The notes: a model not told the origin generated them from the letters alone. DNA of 64,000 nucleotides from Helicobacter sp. 'house sparrow 1' (GCF_900199585.1 NZ_FZQY01000011.1:1-64000); one strand, 5' to 3'. Numbered from the stretch's first letter, positions 27,909-37,854 are shown. Translations and numbers: made by a program.

Positions 27909-28330
27909 CTAATGTAATTCTTTTAGTTGTTTTTGTTTGCTACCTATCTTTAAGCAGTATTTATGTGATTTTTCCACCATTATTGGGTATTTTGTTTGCA
28001 AAATATATCAGGGACTGTAGGGAAGCAAATTTTTTTGGAATGTTTATAGTTTTGCTTTTGTGTGTATTTTTTGAATTAGAAAAATCAAATATGATTGGTC
28101 CTTTGTATCTGCTTTTTTTGTTTTTGTCTTATGTGGTTTCAAAAACTGCTCTGATTTTGCAAGAAACAACTAGGATGTTTCGATTGATTTATGTTTTCTT
28201 GCCCTATATTTTTTATTTTTTTATTTTGCAAAGCTTGACAATTATAAATCATCAACCACCTATCCCTTTTAATGCATTGGTTTTATGGTATTTATTTTGT
28301 GAGAGTGTGATTATATTATGGAAAAAATAA
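27857..28330 (+). CDS. Inner-membrane protein, candidate MreD
   Basis: About 157 residues with four to five hydrophobic segments and few charged residues. No motif names it, but its size, topology and position directly before PBP2 are those of MreD, the rod-shape membrane protein encoded next to PBP2 in many bacteria. ATGs at 27857 and 27875 both lie inside the upstream acetyltransferase gene; neither has a clear ribosome binding site. Its end overlaps the PBP2 start by 13 bases. Confidence 0.45.
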   Translation: MQEFSSMSRNSSVKNIIANVILLVVFVCYLSLSSIYVIFPPLLGILFAKYIRDCREANFFGMFIVLLLCVFFELEKSNMIGPLYLLFLFLSYVVSKTALILQETTRMFRLIYVFLPYIFYFFILQSLTIINHQPPIPFNALVLWYLFCESVIILWKK

Positions 28331-30105
28331 ATTTTAGAATCACTGTTATTGTTGTATTCTTTATCGTGATTTGGTGTATTTTATTATTGCGTATTTTTGC
28401 AATCAGCATTCAGTCTAACCAATATTATACACAGCTTGCACAAAAGAATATTACAAGAAAAGATATCGATGTTCCATTTAGGGGTCTAATTAGGGATAGA
28501 AATGGAACTCTGGTTGCACTAAATCAACTAGGCTTTTCAATTTCTTTTGATCCTTATTTGAAAAAACAACAACTAAAAGAACAGATTGAGTTTTTGTTGA
28601 AATGCTTTCCAGAATTAAAACCACAAGATATAGAAAAAAATTATATGCGTGAGAGATCCTCTTACAATCATACGCCCATTAAGGTTGTGAAGTTTCTTGA
28701 TTATGAAAGAGTGCAAAAAAAATATGCCTATCTCATTCAAAATCCTTTTATTTTTGTAGAACCATCTTCAAGGCGCCATTATCCTTTTAACTCTAGCGCA
28801 TCTCATATTATTGGGTATGTAGGGGCTAGCGATGAGGGAGATTTAGCTAAAAATAGTGTTAGTAAATATACAGGTGTGGTTGGAAAAACAGGAATTGAGA
28901 AAAAATACAATTCATTTTTGCAAGGTGAGATTGGAGAGAAAATTGTTACAGTAGATTCTCATAACCGGATAGTGTCTGTGAGATATGAAAAGGATAGTGC
29001 AAGTCAAAATGAGTTGAGTATCACCATTGATATGAGATTGCAAAAGATTGCAGATGAGGCATTTTTAGGCAAAAATGGTGCTGTGATTGTAATGGATGTA
29101 AAAACAGGAGAGATCTTAGTTGCAGGGAGTTATCCAGAATACAATCTTAATGACTTTGTAGGAGGGATAAGTCACGCAAAATGGAATGCCTTGCAAGAAG
29201 ATCTCTCAAATCCACTTCTAAATAAGCTTGTAAATGGGCTTTATGCTCCAGGATCTGTTATAAAAATGGGAATGGCACTCGCACTCCTTGAATATGCTGG
29301 AATTAATGAGCGTACTTTGATTGATACACCAGGGTATATTGAGCTTGGAGGAAGAAAATTTAGAGATTGGAAGGTAGGAGGGCATGGAAAAAGTGATGTG
29401 GTAAAGGCTATTAGAGAATCTGTAGATGTGTATTTTTATAAATTATCCCAACAAGCAGGAATGACTAATATTGCTAATGTTTTAGGTGAAATGGGGTTTG
29501 GACAAAAAACAGGAGTAGATTTGCCTAATGAATTTGTGGGAATTCTTCCAAGTCCTGAGTGGAAAATGTCAAAAGGCCAGCCCTGGTATTTAGGAGATAC
29601 AGTTGTAACTTCAATTGGGCAAGGTTCTTTTTTGGTTACTCCAATGCAAATTGCAAGATATACAGGGTTGATGGCTACAGGATTGTTGGTTACTCCACAT
29701 TTTGCAAAATCTTTTCGAAATATCGCAAGTGAATTTGAAGTAAAAGATGTGCTAAATGATTTTCAAAAATCAAAAATTAAGTTCATACAAGAAGGAATGT
29801 ATCAAGCTTGTAATGCACATGGAGGAACAGCTAGAAGATCTACAGTAGATTCTTTGGTATCCATTGCATGTAAAACAGGAACAGCACAGGTTGTAAGTAT
29901 TCCGCAAAATATTAAAGTGCGGATTAAAGAGAGCGAGTTACCTTATTATCACAGATCGCATGCTTGGATGACAGGATATGCTCCCTATAAGAATCCAAAG
30001 TATGCAATTACAGTTTTTATCGAACATGGAGAGAGTGGAGGAAATGCAGGCCCTATTATGGCAAAGATGGTAAATGCACTTAAGAAGTATCACTACATCA
30101 AGTAA
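28318..30105 (+). CDS. mrdA: Penicillin-binding protein 2 (elongation transpeptidase)
   Basis: Cross-links peptidoglycan during lateral cell-wall growth as part of the elongasome. One membrane segment (about 7-27), a PBP dimerisation/pedestal domain (about 45-215), and the transpeptidase domain with the active serine in SVIK (S313-K316), SVD (368-370, the PBP2 version of SxN) and KTG (519-521). 595 residues. Last gene of the envelope cluster; the next gene converges. Confidence 0.93.
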   Translation: MEKINFRITVIVVFFIVIWCILLLRIFAISIQSNQYYTQLAQKNITRKDIDVPFRGLIRDRNGTLVALNQLGFSISFDPYLKKQQLKEQIEFLLKCFPELKPQDIEKNYMRERSSYNHTPIKVVKFLDYERVQKKYAYLIQNPFIFVEPSSRRHYPFNSSASHIIGYVGASDEGDLAKNSVSKYTGVVGKTGIEKKYNSFLQGEIGEKIVTVDSHNRIVSVRYEKDSASQNELSITIDMRLQKIADEAFLGKNGAVIVMDVKTGEILVAGSYPEYNLNDFVGGISHAKWNALQEDLSNPLLNKLVNGLYAPGSVIKMGMALALLEYAGINERTLIDTPGYIELGGRKFRDWKVGGHGKSDVVKAIRESVDVYFYKLSQQAGMTNIANVLGEMGFGQKTGVDLPNEFVGILPSPEWKMSKGQPWYLGDTVVTSIGQGSFLVTPMQIARYTGLMATGLLVTPHFAKSFRNIASEFEVKDVLNDFQKSKIKFIQEGMYQACNAHGGTARRSTVDSLVSIACKTGTAQVVSIPQNIKVRIKESELPYYHRSHAWMTGYAPYKNPKYAITVFIEHGESGGNAGPIMAKMVNALKKYHYIK

Positions 30106-30172
30106 AAATTCAAAAGTGAGGGTAGAAAAGATTTCTTTGTCCCAATTCCACCCTAATATAAGGACTTAAATA

Positions 30173-31711
30173 TTAATGTAAGAAATGTCTGATTCCACTA
30201 AAGTATAAAGCAATATTATTTGCATCAGCACATTGGATAATTTCATCATCTCGGATACTTCCTCCAGGCTCAATAATTGCCTTTACTCCTATGCTTGCAG
30301 CCATTTCAATACTATCTTTAAAAGGGAAAAAAGCTTCAGAAGCTAAAACACAACCTTCAAGATCTAAACCCATCTCTTTTGCTTTTTTTATGGCTGCATA
30401 AGAGGCATCAATACGACTAGTCATTCCCATACCAATTGCTACCAATGCTTGATTTTTAACATAAGCAACACAATTGGATTTGGTTAAAGCAGCAATGATA
30501 TATGCAATTTCTAAGTCTTCTAAGGTTTTTTCTGAAGCAGAAATTTTTCCCATTTGCTTGGAGTTTTTAACTTCATCATCTAATATTTTGTCATTTTGTT
30601 GATAAACCAATCCACCCTCAATACGCTTAAAATCATATAAATCTCTATGCTGATATAAAATTCCCTCACCAAAGCTAAAAATTTTGGTTCTTTTTTTATT
30701 TTCAAAAATTTTTAGGGCTTCCTTTGTAATCCCCGCACTTACTAAAACCTCAATATAGGTTTTTGATATTTCAATTGCTAATTCTTCATCAATTACCCCA
30801 TTTACTGCGACAACACCACCATAAGCACTGATATTATCACATTTTAAAGCCTCTTGATAACTTTGGAGCAAGCTGTCTTTGATTGCAAAGCCACAGGGGT
30901 TACCATGTTTTATAATGCTTACAGCCTTTGCATCTTTAAAGCTAGAAGCAAGTTTGATGGCTGCATTAATATCTGTAAGATTATTAAAACTAGCTTCACC
31001 TTTTAGGATTTTTAAATGGTTTTTATAAATACTATTAAACTCATAGAAAGCACCCTTTTGATGAGGATTTTCTCCATATCTTGTGGGGAATACTTTTTTA
31101 GCACAGATAAAAACATTTTCTCCAAATCCATTATGATATTTTTGATTCATATAATTTGCAATAACTGCATCATAGTATGCTGTATGATTAAAGGCTTTAA
31201 TCATCATCTCTCTTCTAAACTCTAGTGTGTTTTGATTATTTTTTAATCTTTCTAGCACTAAGGAATAATCATCTTTGTTTGTTATAACAAGAACATCTTT
31301 AAAATTTTTTGCTGCTGCCCTAATCATAGTAGGGCCTCCGATATCTATATTTTCAATAATAGTTTCAAAATCATCGGTTTTTTGAATAGTTTCTTCAAAA
31401 GGATAGAGATTTACACATACAATATCTATTGCTTCTATACCCTTTTGCTTTGCAATTTCCACATCGGCTTTTTTATCTCTCTGGTATAGGATTCCACCAT
31501 GTATTTTTGGATGCAAGGTCTTTACTCTTCCTTCAAACATCTCTTCACTTTGTGTATAGTTTCCGATATCTAGAGCTTCAACCCCATTATCTTGTAGAGT
31601 TTTTAGTGTCCCTCCTGTGCTTAAAATTGTAAAACCTAATTCTCTTAATCCCTTTGCAAAATCAACAATCCCTTCTTTATTGCTTACGCTTAATAATGCA
31701 TGCATTGCCAT
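30173..31711 (-). CDS. purH: Bifunctional AICAR formyltransferase/IMP cyclohydrolase
   Basis: Last two steps of purine synthesis: formylation of AICAR and closure to IMP. The N-terminal MGS-type cyclohydrolase domain (about 1-190) has STGGT and [13 protein letters not shown]; the C-terminal formyltransferase has [10 protein letters not shown] (with the catalytic KH) and the ending SGIRHFLH. 512 residues. Two near starts are possible (31711 and 31705). Follows miaA by 25 bases on the minus strand; a purine permease lies upstream. Confidence 0.96.
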   Translation of the reverse strand: MAMHALLSVSNKEGIVDFAKGLRELGFTILSTGGTLKTLQDNGVEALDIGNYTQSEEMFEGRVKTLHPKIHGGILYQRDKKADVEIAKQKGIEAIDIVCVNLYPFEETIQKTDDFETIIENIDIGGPTMIRAAAKNFKDVLVITNKDDYSLVLERLKNNQNTLEFRREMMIKAFNHTAYYDAVIANYMNQKYHNGFGENVFICAKKVFPTRYGENPHQKGAFYEFNSIYKNHLKILKGEASFNNLTDINAAIKLASSFKDAKAVSIIKHGNPCGFAIKDSLLQSYQEALKCDNISAYGGVVAVNGVIDEELAIEISKTYIEVLVSAGITKEALKIFENKKRTKIFSFGEGILYQHRDLYDFKRIEGGLVYQQNDKILDDEVKNSKQMGKISASEKTLEDLEIAYIIAALTKSNCVAYVKNQALVAIGMGMTSRIDASYAAIKKAKEMGLDLEGCVLASEAFFPFKDSIEMAASIGVKAIIEPGGSIRDDEIIQCADANNIALYFSGIRHFLH

Positions 31712-31736
31712 TCATCCTTGAGTAAAATTTATTGCA

Positions 31737-32630
31737 TTATGCCTGATAAAGCCTTAGAATCTCATCAAACAAAAGATCTTTTGATAAAAATTTAATCTCC
31801 TTAAACTGATTTTTATTAAAGGTTTTTTGACGTTTTGCAAGTTGCATTGTATGATTGATAATTTGCTCCTTTAGACATTCCAAGTTTATTTTATTTTCTA
31901 AAAAATCTATGCATTCTTTTGGGCCTATTGCTTTAAAAGGTTGAGAGGTTTTTTTATATTTTTTCAACAAATTTTCCATTTCTAAAATACCTCCATTAAG
32001 AAGCATTTCTTCTGTGCGCTTGATAATTCTTTGTCGCAAAACTTCCCGATTTATATCAATACAAAAAATGTCAATAGGATAGGGAAATGGCAAGGGAGGG
32101 TTATCTTTAAAATATTGAGATGGGGGAGTATTTGTGCTAAAAAGTATTTCCAAGCCTTTTTGGATTCTATAACTATCTTGAGGTTTTATGTTTTTAGCAA
32201 AAAATTCATCTTTTTCTAGCAAGGTCTTATAAGGATTTTTAAGGCAAGAAATTTGATTTTTAATCTCTTGAGAGATTGGAGGCAATGGACTTAGTCCCTG
32301 AATGATGGCTTTGAGATAAAAACTACTTCCACCTACAATCAATAAAATTTTTTTTTGAGTTTCTTTGATTGCTTCTAAAAGAAGATTCTTAAAAATAGTA
32401 GCATTGTTTTCTTCAAAGATTTCTAATCGATCAACACCATAATGTGTGATCTCTGTTCTATCCTTTAAACTTGGTTTTGCAGATAAAATATCGATCTCTT
32501 TATAAATACTCAAAGAATCTAAAGAAAAAATTTCTGCATCAAGCTCTTTTGCAAGTGAGATTGCAAGATCACTCTTGCCACTCCCACTAGATCCTAAAAT
32601 GGCTATTAATTTTGGTGCTATAAGTTCCAT
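31737..32630 (-). CDS. miaA: tRNA dimethylallyltransferase MiaA
   Basis: Adds the dimethylallyl group to A37 of tRNAs reading codons that start with U. P-loop LGSSGSGKSD at 12-21, then the substrate-binding DSLSIYKEIDI (the DSxxxY motif) and LIVGGSSFYLKAIIQGL. 297 residues. Upstream of purH; a hairpin separates it from the permease gene before it. Confidence 0.94.
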   Translation of the reverse strand: MELIAPKLIAILGSSGSGKSDLAISLAKELDAEIFSLDSLSIYKEIDILSAKPSLKDRTEITHYGVDRLEIFEENNATIFKNLLLEAIKETQKKILLIVGGSSFYLKAIIQGLSPLPPISQEIKNQISCLKNPYKTLLEKDEFFAKNIKPQDSYRIQKGLEILFSTNTPPSQYFKDNPPLPFPYPIDIFCIDINREVLRQRIIKRTEEMLLNGGILEMENLLKKYKKTSQPFKAIGPKECIDFLENKINLECLKEQIINHTMQLAKRQKTFNKNQFKEIKFLSKDLLFDEILRLYQA

Positions 32631-32678
32631 AGGCAGATTCTAACAAATTTTAGAGATTGAGATTGATGAATAAATTAG

Positions 32679-32702
32679 AGCATAGGAGAAGAGACCTATG
32701 CT
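32679..32702 (-). terminator. Hairpin after the purine permease gene
   Basis: AGCATAGG (32679-32686) and CCTATGCT (32695-32702) form a perfect 8-bp stem with an 8-base loop; the right arm contains the permease stop codon. On the minus strand CTAATTTATT follows. It probably ends the permease transcript and keeps it separate from miaA-purH. Confidence 0.5.
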
Positions 32703-34018
32703 TTTAAAAAGATTCCATTTACAACAATTGGCAATATACTCAAGATTCCTAAAAAAATTACTCCAAAGTTTAAGCGATGGTATTGCTTGAGTGCAAGCGA
32801 AGTGATAATATATGTTAGAAATCCTCCAGCCAAACCATTTGCAATAGAGTAAGTTAGGGGCATTAAAATAATTGCAAAAAACGCACTAATACCCACGGGT
32901 AAATCAGAAAAATCAATATTTTTGATCTCTAAAAACATCAATGCACCCACAACTACCAATGCAGGATAGATTGCAAAATCAGGTATGGAAGCAAAAAGTG
33001 GAAATAAGAATAAGCTTAGTGCAAAAAAGAGTGCGCAAAATACAGAAGTTAGACCCGTTCTTCCTCCCTCACTCACGCCACTAGCACTTTCTAAAAAACT
33101 TGTTGTGGTGGATACACCAAGACTTGCACCTACAACTGTCGCAGCAGCATCAACACCAAGAGTTCTCTCTAGTGTCTTATCGCCTTTGTTATCCTTATTT
33201 TGAAAAAGTCCAATTTTAGCCCCAACACCTGCAAGTGTGCCTAGGGAATCAAATAAATCTAGAATGAGTAGCGAGATGATTGTAGGTATCAGCGCTACAC
33301 TTAAGATACCCATAAAGTCCATTTTAAGGGCTATTGGTGCAATAGAAGCGGGAATTGAAAAAATACTTTGAGGCAAAGAAGTAAGATTAAAAAAATAACC
33401 TAAGACAGAGCAAGAAACAATTCCAATCAAAAATGAAGCATAAATATTTTTAGCACTTAGAAATAAAATAATCATAATCCCAAATAAACCAATCCAAATT
33501 TTTGGAGAATTTAGATTCCCTAATTCGGGTAATCCAATGGGAGATATTTGAATAATGCCAAGAGATCTGAGTCCAATTGCGCAGATAAAAGCACCAAGAC
33601 CACCGGCAAGAGCAAATCTCAAACCAGAAGGAATATTTTTAATCAACCAAGTTCGTAGTTTTGTCAAAGAAACAATTAAAAAGATCACACCAGAGAGAAA
33701 AACAGCTCCAAGGGCTTGTTCCCAAGATAAACCCATTCCCTTTACCATTCCATAGGAAAAATATGCATTTAATCCCATTCCAACACTCATTGCCACAGGA
33801 ACCTTAGCTATGATTCCACTTAGAAGTGTTGCAATAATAGTAGCAAGAGTAACAGCAGTGATTAGAGCTTCTTTGGGCATACCTGAATCTGAGAGAACAG
33901 AAGAGGCTACAGGAACAATATAAAGCATTGATAAAAAGGTTGTAAAACCTGCTATAGCTTCAGTCTTTATACTACTTCCGCTTTGTGTGATTTTAAAATA
34001 TCTATCTAAGAATTGCAT
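32696..34018 (-). CDS. NCS2 family purine permease, AzgA type
   Basis: Inner-membrane proton symporter for adenine, guanine or hypoxanthine. About 12-14 hydrophobic segments; the family marks are the start ITQSGSSIKTEAIAGFTTFLSMLY, VGMGLNAYFSY, and GVSTTTSFLESASGVSEGGRTG with the conserved SxxExxxG pattern. 440 residues. It sits upstream of miaA and purH, fitting purine supply, but the exact base is not readable from sequence. Confidence 0.88.
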   Translation of the reverse strand: MQFLDRYFKITQSGSSIKTEAIAGFTTFLSMLYIVPVASSVLSDSGMPKEALITAVTLATIIATLLSGIIAKVPVAMSVGMGLNAYFSYGMVKGMGLSWEQALGAVFLSGVIFLIVSLTKLRTWLIKNIPSGLRFALAGGLGAFICAIGLRSLGIIQISPIGLPELGNLNSPKIWIGLFGIMIILFLSAKNIYASFLIGIVSCSVLGYFFNLTSLPQSIFSIPASIAPIALKMDFMGILSVALIPTIISLLILDLFDSLGTLAGVGAKIGLFQNKDNKGDKTLERTLGVDAAATVVGASLGVSTTTSFLESASGVSEGGRTGLTSVFCALFFALSLFLFPLFASIPDFAIYPALVVVGALMFLEIKNIDFSDLPVGISAFFAIILMPLTYSIANGLAGGFLTYIITSLALKQYHRLNFGVIFLGILSILPIVVNGIFLKA

Positions 34019-34075
34019 AGGACATCCTTGAGTTAAAAATACTAAACTAATGGGAAGAACTAGAAAAAGTCGTGT

Positions 34076-34081
34076 ATTATA
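34076..34081 (-). promoter_or_regulatory. Likely -10 box of the purine permease gene
   Basis: TATAAT on the minus strand, 58 bases before the permease ATG, with no other good candidate in the 160-base divergent gap. A 22-base palindrome lies just upstream. Confidence 0.5.
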
Positions 34082-34090
34082 ATTTATATT

Positions 34091-34112
34091 TGATTAAAAT
34101 ACCTTTTAATCA
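34091..34112. promoter_or_regulatory. Palindromic operator candidate at the permease promoter
   Basis: TGATTAAAA (34091-34099), TACC, TTTTAATCA (34104-34112): a perfect 9-bp inverted repeat with a 4-base centre. It covers the -35 position of the permease promoter, so a dimeric repressor bound here would block transcription. As RNA it could also be a hairpin, but it lies upstream of the expected start site. Confidence 0.45.
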
Positions 34113-34180
34113 TTTAAAATATTTTTGATTTTTTTTTATAAAGAGGTAAGAGTAATTTTTAGTAATGTTGAGGTATGTGG

Positions 34181-34918
34181 ATGAGAGTAAGAGAAATTTA
34201 TGATTTTTTACAGAGTGTTTCACCCTTTGAAAAGCAGGAGGAATGGGATAATGGAGGGTTGCAAATTGGAAGTCTTGAAGATGAAATAGAAGAAATTGTA
34301 TTGGCACTAGAGGTGGATGATTGGGTGGTGGAGAATCTAAAACCAAAAAGCTTATTAATTGTACATCATCCCTTGATTTTTAAAGGACTAAGGATGTTGG
34401 ATTTTAGATCTTATCCAAGCTTATTTATTAGGAAAATTATTCAAAAAGAATGTGCTCTTATTGCAATGCATACAAGTTTTGATGTATCCCATCTTAATAT
34501 TCATGTCGCAAAAGAGATTTTGGGATTTAGGGATGCCAATCAAGATGAAAATGGTATTGTATATGCGCAGTTGCAGACTATGACATTAAAAGAATTAACC
34601 CTAAACATAAAACAATCTTTAAGATTACCTCATATAAGATTTTGTGATGCAGGGAATAAAATTTCAAGAGTTGCAGTTGTTTGTGGTTCGGGTTTTTCTC
34701 TCTTCTCAAAAATCAAAAATAAGGAAGAATTATGTTTTCTAACAGGAGATGTGAAATATCATGATGCAATGATTGCAAAGGCTTTAGGAGTTAGCACAAT
34801 TGATATTACACATTATGAGAGTGAAATTGTCTTTGGAGAAATTCTACAAAGAATTTTGCAAAAACAAGGATATAAGGCTATAATTACAAATCCTAAAAAT
34901 CCATTTACTTACATATAA
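34181..34918 (+). CDS. Nif3-like dinuclear metal-centre protein
   Basis: Member of the conserved Nif3/YqfO/YbgI family, which forms toroidal hexamers with two metal ions; its reaction is unsettled (GTP cyclohydrolase I type 2 is one annotation). Family marks: EEWDNGGLQIGS, VHHPLIFKG (metal histidines), MHTSFDVSHLN and HYESEI near the end. 245 residues from the ATG at 34181, which has GAGG at a better distance than the ATG at 34175. First gene of the nif3-flgZ-waaA-rluA-lgt run. Confidence 0.88.
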   Translation: MRVREIYDFLQSVSPFEKQEEWDNGGLQIGSLEDEIEEIVLALEVDDWVVENLKPKSLLIVHHPLIFKGLRMLDFRSYPSLFIRKIIQKECALIAMHTSFDVSHLNIHVAKEILGFRDANQDENGIVYAQLQTMTLKELTLNIKQSLRLPHIRFCDAGNKISRVAVVCGSGFSLFSKIKNKEELCFLTGDVKYHDAMIAKALGVSTIDITHYESEIVFGEILQRILQKQGYKAIITNPKNPFTYI

Positions 34919-34929
34919 AGGTAGAAATA

Positions 34930-35634
34930 ATGAATAAACATCTACAGCAGCTTATTGAAGTAGCAAACTTAGATAAAGAGATTGATGCATTAGAACCAAA
35001 AATTTTAGAAAAAAGAGCAAAGCTTGATAGGATGCTAAGAGAAAAGGCCTCAAGAGAACAGCAAATTCAAGACTTGCAGGCACAAAAAGAAGAAATAAAT
35101 CTAAAAATTAGAAGCACCAATAACTTAATTGAGGAAACAGGGATTCATCTAGAGCATATTGCTAAAAAACATCACGAAGTAAAATCAGAAAGAGAACTAA
35201 AGGCTTTAAATATTGAAGAAGAGCTTGCAAAAGAGCAACTAACAAAAGCAAATCAAGATATCGAAGTTTTACAAAAAGACATCCAGCTAAAAGATGAGGC
35301 TTTGTTGGGATTAGAGGTTCAAAACAAGGAGCTTGATGAAGAAATCAAGCAAGAAGAAATTAGTATTTCTAAAGAAATTGATGTAATCAAAAAAGAGCAA
35401 GAGGCACTCTTTCATAAAAAACAGAGTATGTATGAGATGCTAGATCAAAAGCTTGCGGTATTCTATGAAAAGATTAGAAAGTGGGCTAAAAATACCAGTG
35501 TAGTTTTAGTAAAAAAACAAGCTTGTGGTGGTTGCTTTATTAAAATCAATGATAGAGTGTTTGCAGAGATAAAACAAAGCAATGATATTGTTACTTGCCC
35601 ACATTGTGGAAGAATTCTTTATATTGAAAGCTAG
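34930..35634 (+). CDS. flgZ: FlgZ, coiled-coil zinc-ribbon partner of RpoN (HP0958-like)
   Basis: In H. pylori the homologue HP0958 stabilises sigma-54, binds flaA mRNA and is needed for flagella. Here the first 175 residues are a long coiled-coil hairpin (heptads rich in L, K and E), followed by a C4 zinc ribbon with C199, C202, C223 and C226. 234 residues. Its neighbours (nif3 before, waaA after) match H. pylori. Its partner rpoN is in the same window at 1.4 kb. Confidence 0.87.
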   Translation: MNKHLQQLIEVANLDKEIDALEPKILEKRAKLDRMLREKASREQQIQDLQAQKEEINLKIRSTNNLIEETGIHLEHIAKKHHEVKSERELKALNIEEELAKEQLTKANQDIEVLQKDIQLKDEALLGLEVQNKELDEEIKQEEISISKEIDVIKKEQEALFHKKQSMYEMLDQKLAVFYEKIRKWAKNTSVVLVKKQACGGCFIKINDRVFAEIKQSNDIVTCPHCGRILYIES

Positions 35635-35636
35635 AG

Positions 35637-36815
35637 TTGAGATTTTTTGAATTCTTCTATCTTTTATTTTTAGGAATTATTTACTGCCTATTATCGCCCA
35701 TTGTTTGTATTTTAATGTTTAAGCAAAAATACAAACAATCCCTCAGGGCCAGATTCTTTTATTGCCAAAAAAAACCCTTAAATAACACAGAAATTTGGTT
35801 TCATGCCTGTTCTTTTGGAGAGGTTAGATCTCTAGAAGTCGTTTTGAGGGAGCTCTCAAAACAGGGGAAACAGATTTTACTTACTACAACTACACAAACG
35901 GGTCATAACCTTGCTACAAGAGCATTTGAAGATACAAAGAATATACAAGTCTTATATTTGCCTTTTGAGATATTTTTACCTTTATGGAAGAAATATCTTA
36001 TAAATTTAAAAACTCTTGTAGTAACAGAATCAGAGCTTTGGTTTATGCTGTTTTTTGTTTCTAAAGCCTTGGGAGCTAAAACACTTTTGATTAACGCAAG
36101 AATCTCAGATCGATCTTATAGGAGTTACTTATATTTTAGATTCTATTACTCTAGAGTGTTTTTATATATTGATAGGGTTTTTGCGCAGGGGAAAGTGGAT
36201 TATTTGAGGTTGGATGCAATAGGTGCAAAAAATATTGAAGTTTTTGGCAACTTAAAAATTTTTACACCCATTGCAGTTACAAAAGAATATAAAAAGCCAA
36301 AAAAATTAGTGATTGTAGCAGGAAGCACTCATATGGAGGAAGAAAAGCTTGTTTTGAAGGCTTTCTTAGACTTTAAAAAGAAATACCCACAATCCCTACT
36401 TATCATTGCGCCACGCCATCCTGAAAGATTTGATGATGTTTTTAAAATGCTTGATGGGTTAAGGGCATCTAGAATATCCAAAGATGGGATAAAAGAAGAG
36501 AATGATGTTTTATTGCTTGATGTTTTAGGAGAATTAAATAATATTTATGCAATTGCTGATATTGTGGTTTTATGTGGAAGCTTTGTAAAAGTTGGAGGAC
36601 ATAACCCATTGGAACCTGCCTATTTTGGTGTTAAACTTTTAAGTGGTCCTTATATTTTCAATCAATATGCACTTTTTGATTGTATCGAGGGATATACTTT
36701 TGTGCAAGATGTCTCGGATTTAACGCAAAAACTTCTAAATTATGAAGAACTCCCACAAACTGCAATAAAAAATCAAAATCAAAAACTTGACACACTTCTA
36801 GGAGAGATTATATGA
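35637..36815 (+). CDS. waaA: 3-deoxy-D-manno-octulosonic acid transferase (KDO transferase)
   Basis: Adds KDO from CMP-KDO to the lipid A precursor. An N-terminal membrane anchor (about 5-25) is followed by a GT-B fold: WFHACSFGEVRSLEVVL, TTTTQTGH, LVVTESELWF in the N domain and GSTHMEEE, IAPRHPERF, CGSFVKVGGHNPLEPA in the C domain. 392 residues. TTG start two bases after the flgZ stop; 4 bases overlap with the next gene. Confidence 0.93.
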   Translation: MRFFEFFYLLFLGIIYCLLSPIVCILMFKQKYKQSLRARFFYCQKKPLNNTEIWFHACSFGEVRSLEVVLRELSKQGKQILLTTTTQTGHNLATRAFEDTKNIQVLYLPFEIFLPLWKKYLINLKTLVVTESELWFMLFFVSKALGAKTLLINARISDRSYRSYLYFRFYYSRVFLYIDRVFAQGKVDYLRLDAIGAKNIEVFGNLKIFTPIAVTKEYKKPKKLVIVAGSTHMEEEKLVLKAFLDFKKKYPQSLLIIAPRHPERFDDVFKMLDGLRASRISKDGIKEENDVLLLDVLGELNNIYAIADIVVLCGSFVKVGGHNPLEPAYFGVKLLSGPYIFNQYALFDCIEGYTFVQDVSDLTQKLLNYEELPQTAIKNQNQKLDTLLGEII

Positions 36816-37540
36816 ATGATAAAGCTTATAAAATTTTAAGCATTCAGGAGGGAATCTCTAATAAAAAAGCAAAGGAATTAATTGATAGGGGTCTTGTGAG
36901 TTTTAAAGGAAAAAAAGTTTTACTTGCAAGGGCAGATTTTCCCATGGGCACAATTTTTGAAATACAGAAGATAAAAAAACCCCAAGTGATTTTTGAAGAT
37001 AAGAATATATTAGCTCTTAATAAGCCTGCTTTTGTTGAGAGCTATGAACTAGCAAGTTATTTTAGAGATTGGGTATTGCTACATCGCTTAGATCAAGAGA
37101 CAAGCGGAGTGATTTTGCTTGTAAAAGAAGATAGTCTTTTTCATAAAAAGGCAAAACAAGAGTTTAGAGAACAAAAAGTTTATAAAGAATATTTTGCATT
37201 GGTAAGTGGCTTTATTAGTGAGGAAATGACAATTGATAAACCTATTTTGACACTAAAAAATGGTTATGCAAAAAGTAAAATTAGTAAAGATGGACTTCCT
37301 GCCCTCACACAGATAAAACCTGTAAGTATTTTTGGTAAAAAAACACTGGTTAGAGCAATTATAAAAACTGGTAGGACGCATCAAATCCGCGTTCATCTTA
37401 GAAGTATTGGACATAGTATTGTAGGAGATAGGTTTTATGGTGGGATTGAAGCAAGTCGTATGATGTTACACTCAAGTAAGATAAAAATTTTTGATTATGA
37501 ATTTTATGCACCATTACCAAAAGAATTTGAGGCAAACTAA
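36812..37540 (+). CDS. RluA-family 23S rRNA/tRNA pseudouridine synthase
   Basis: Isomerises specific uridines to pseudouridine. An S4-like RNA-binding segment at about 14-50 (ISNKKAKELIDRGLVSF), then the catalytic domain with HRLDQETSGVILL, whose D94 is the nucleophile, and GRTHQIRVHLRSIGH near 188-203. 242 residues, a short family member. Which uridines it modifies is not readable from the sequence. Its ATG overlaps the waaA stop by 4 bases. Confidence 0.88.
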   Translation: MNDKAYKILSIQEGISNKKAKELIDRGLVSFKGKKVLLARADFPMGTIFEIQKIKKPQVIFEDKNILALNKPAFVESYELASYFRDWVLLHRLDQETSGVILLVKEDSLFHKKAKQEFREQKVYKEYFALVSGFISEEMTIDKPILTLKNGYAKSKISKDGLPALTQIKPVSIFGKKTLVRAIIKTGRTHQIRVHLRSIGHSIVGDRFYGGIEASRMMLHSSKIKIFDYEFYAPLPKEFEAN

Positions 37541-37854
37541 TGCGGGTTGAAGTCTCAAAAGAGCTTAGTGATTGTTTAATTTTGAATGGAAGAATAAAAG
37601 ACTATGACGAGTTTTTGGAATTTAAGGCAGATTTAAAGGATTTATTAGAAAGATATAACAAGGAGGAGCCGATTTGCTTTTTCTTAAATCAAGCTTATCC
37701 TTTGGAATTTTGCGCAATCGGATATTTTTTAAAACTCAAGGAGTTTGATTCTTGGGATATTAGTATCCACACAAATGATATTAGAATTTTTAAATTTTTT
37801 GAAAAATTAGGACTGAGTGAGAAATTTAAAGTTATGGTTAGAGAGTTACGATGA
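37540..37854 (+). CDS. Small STAS-like protein
   Basis: 104 residues with the outline of a STAS (anti-sigma factor antagonist) fold: a central hydrophobic strand CFFLNQAYPLEFCAIGYFLKL (about 47-66) and a C-terminal stretch ISIHTNDIRIFKFFEKLGL like the RLxxxLELxGL end of STAS proteins. The place of the phosphorylatable DSSG serine is EFCA, so there is no obvious phospho-switch. Coupled on both sides: first base shared with the rluA stop, and its stop overlaps lgt. Role unknown; STAS membership is an inference from pattern. Confidence 0.4.
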   Translation: MRVEVSKELSDCLILNGRIKDYDEFLEFKADLKDLLERYNKEEPICFFLNQAYPLEFCAIGYFLKLKEFDSWDISIHTNDIRIFKFFEKLGLSEKFKVMVRELR

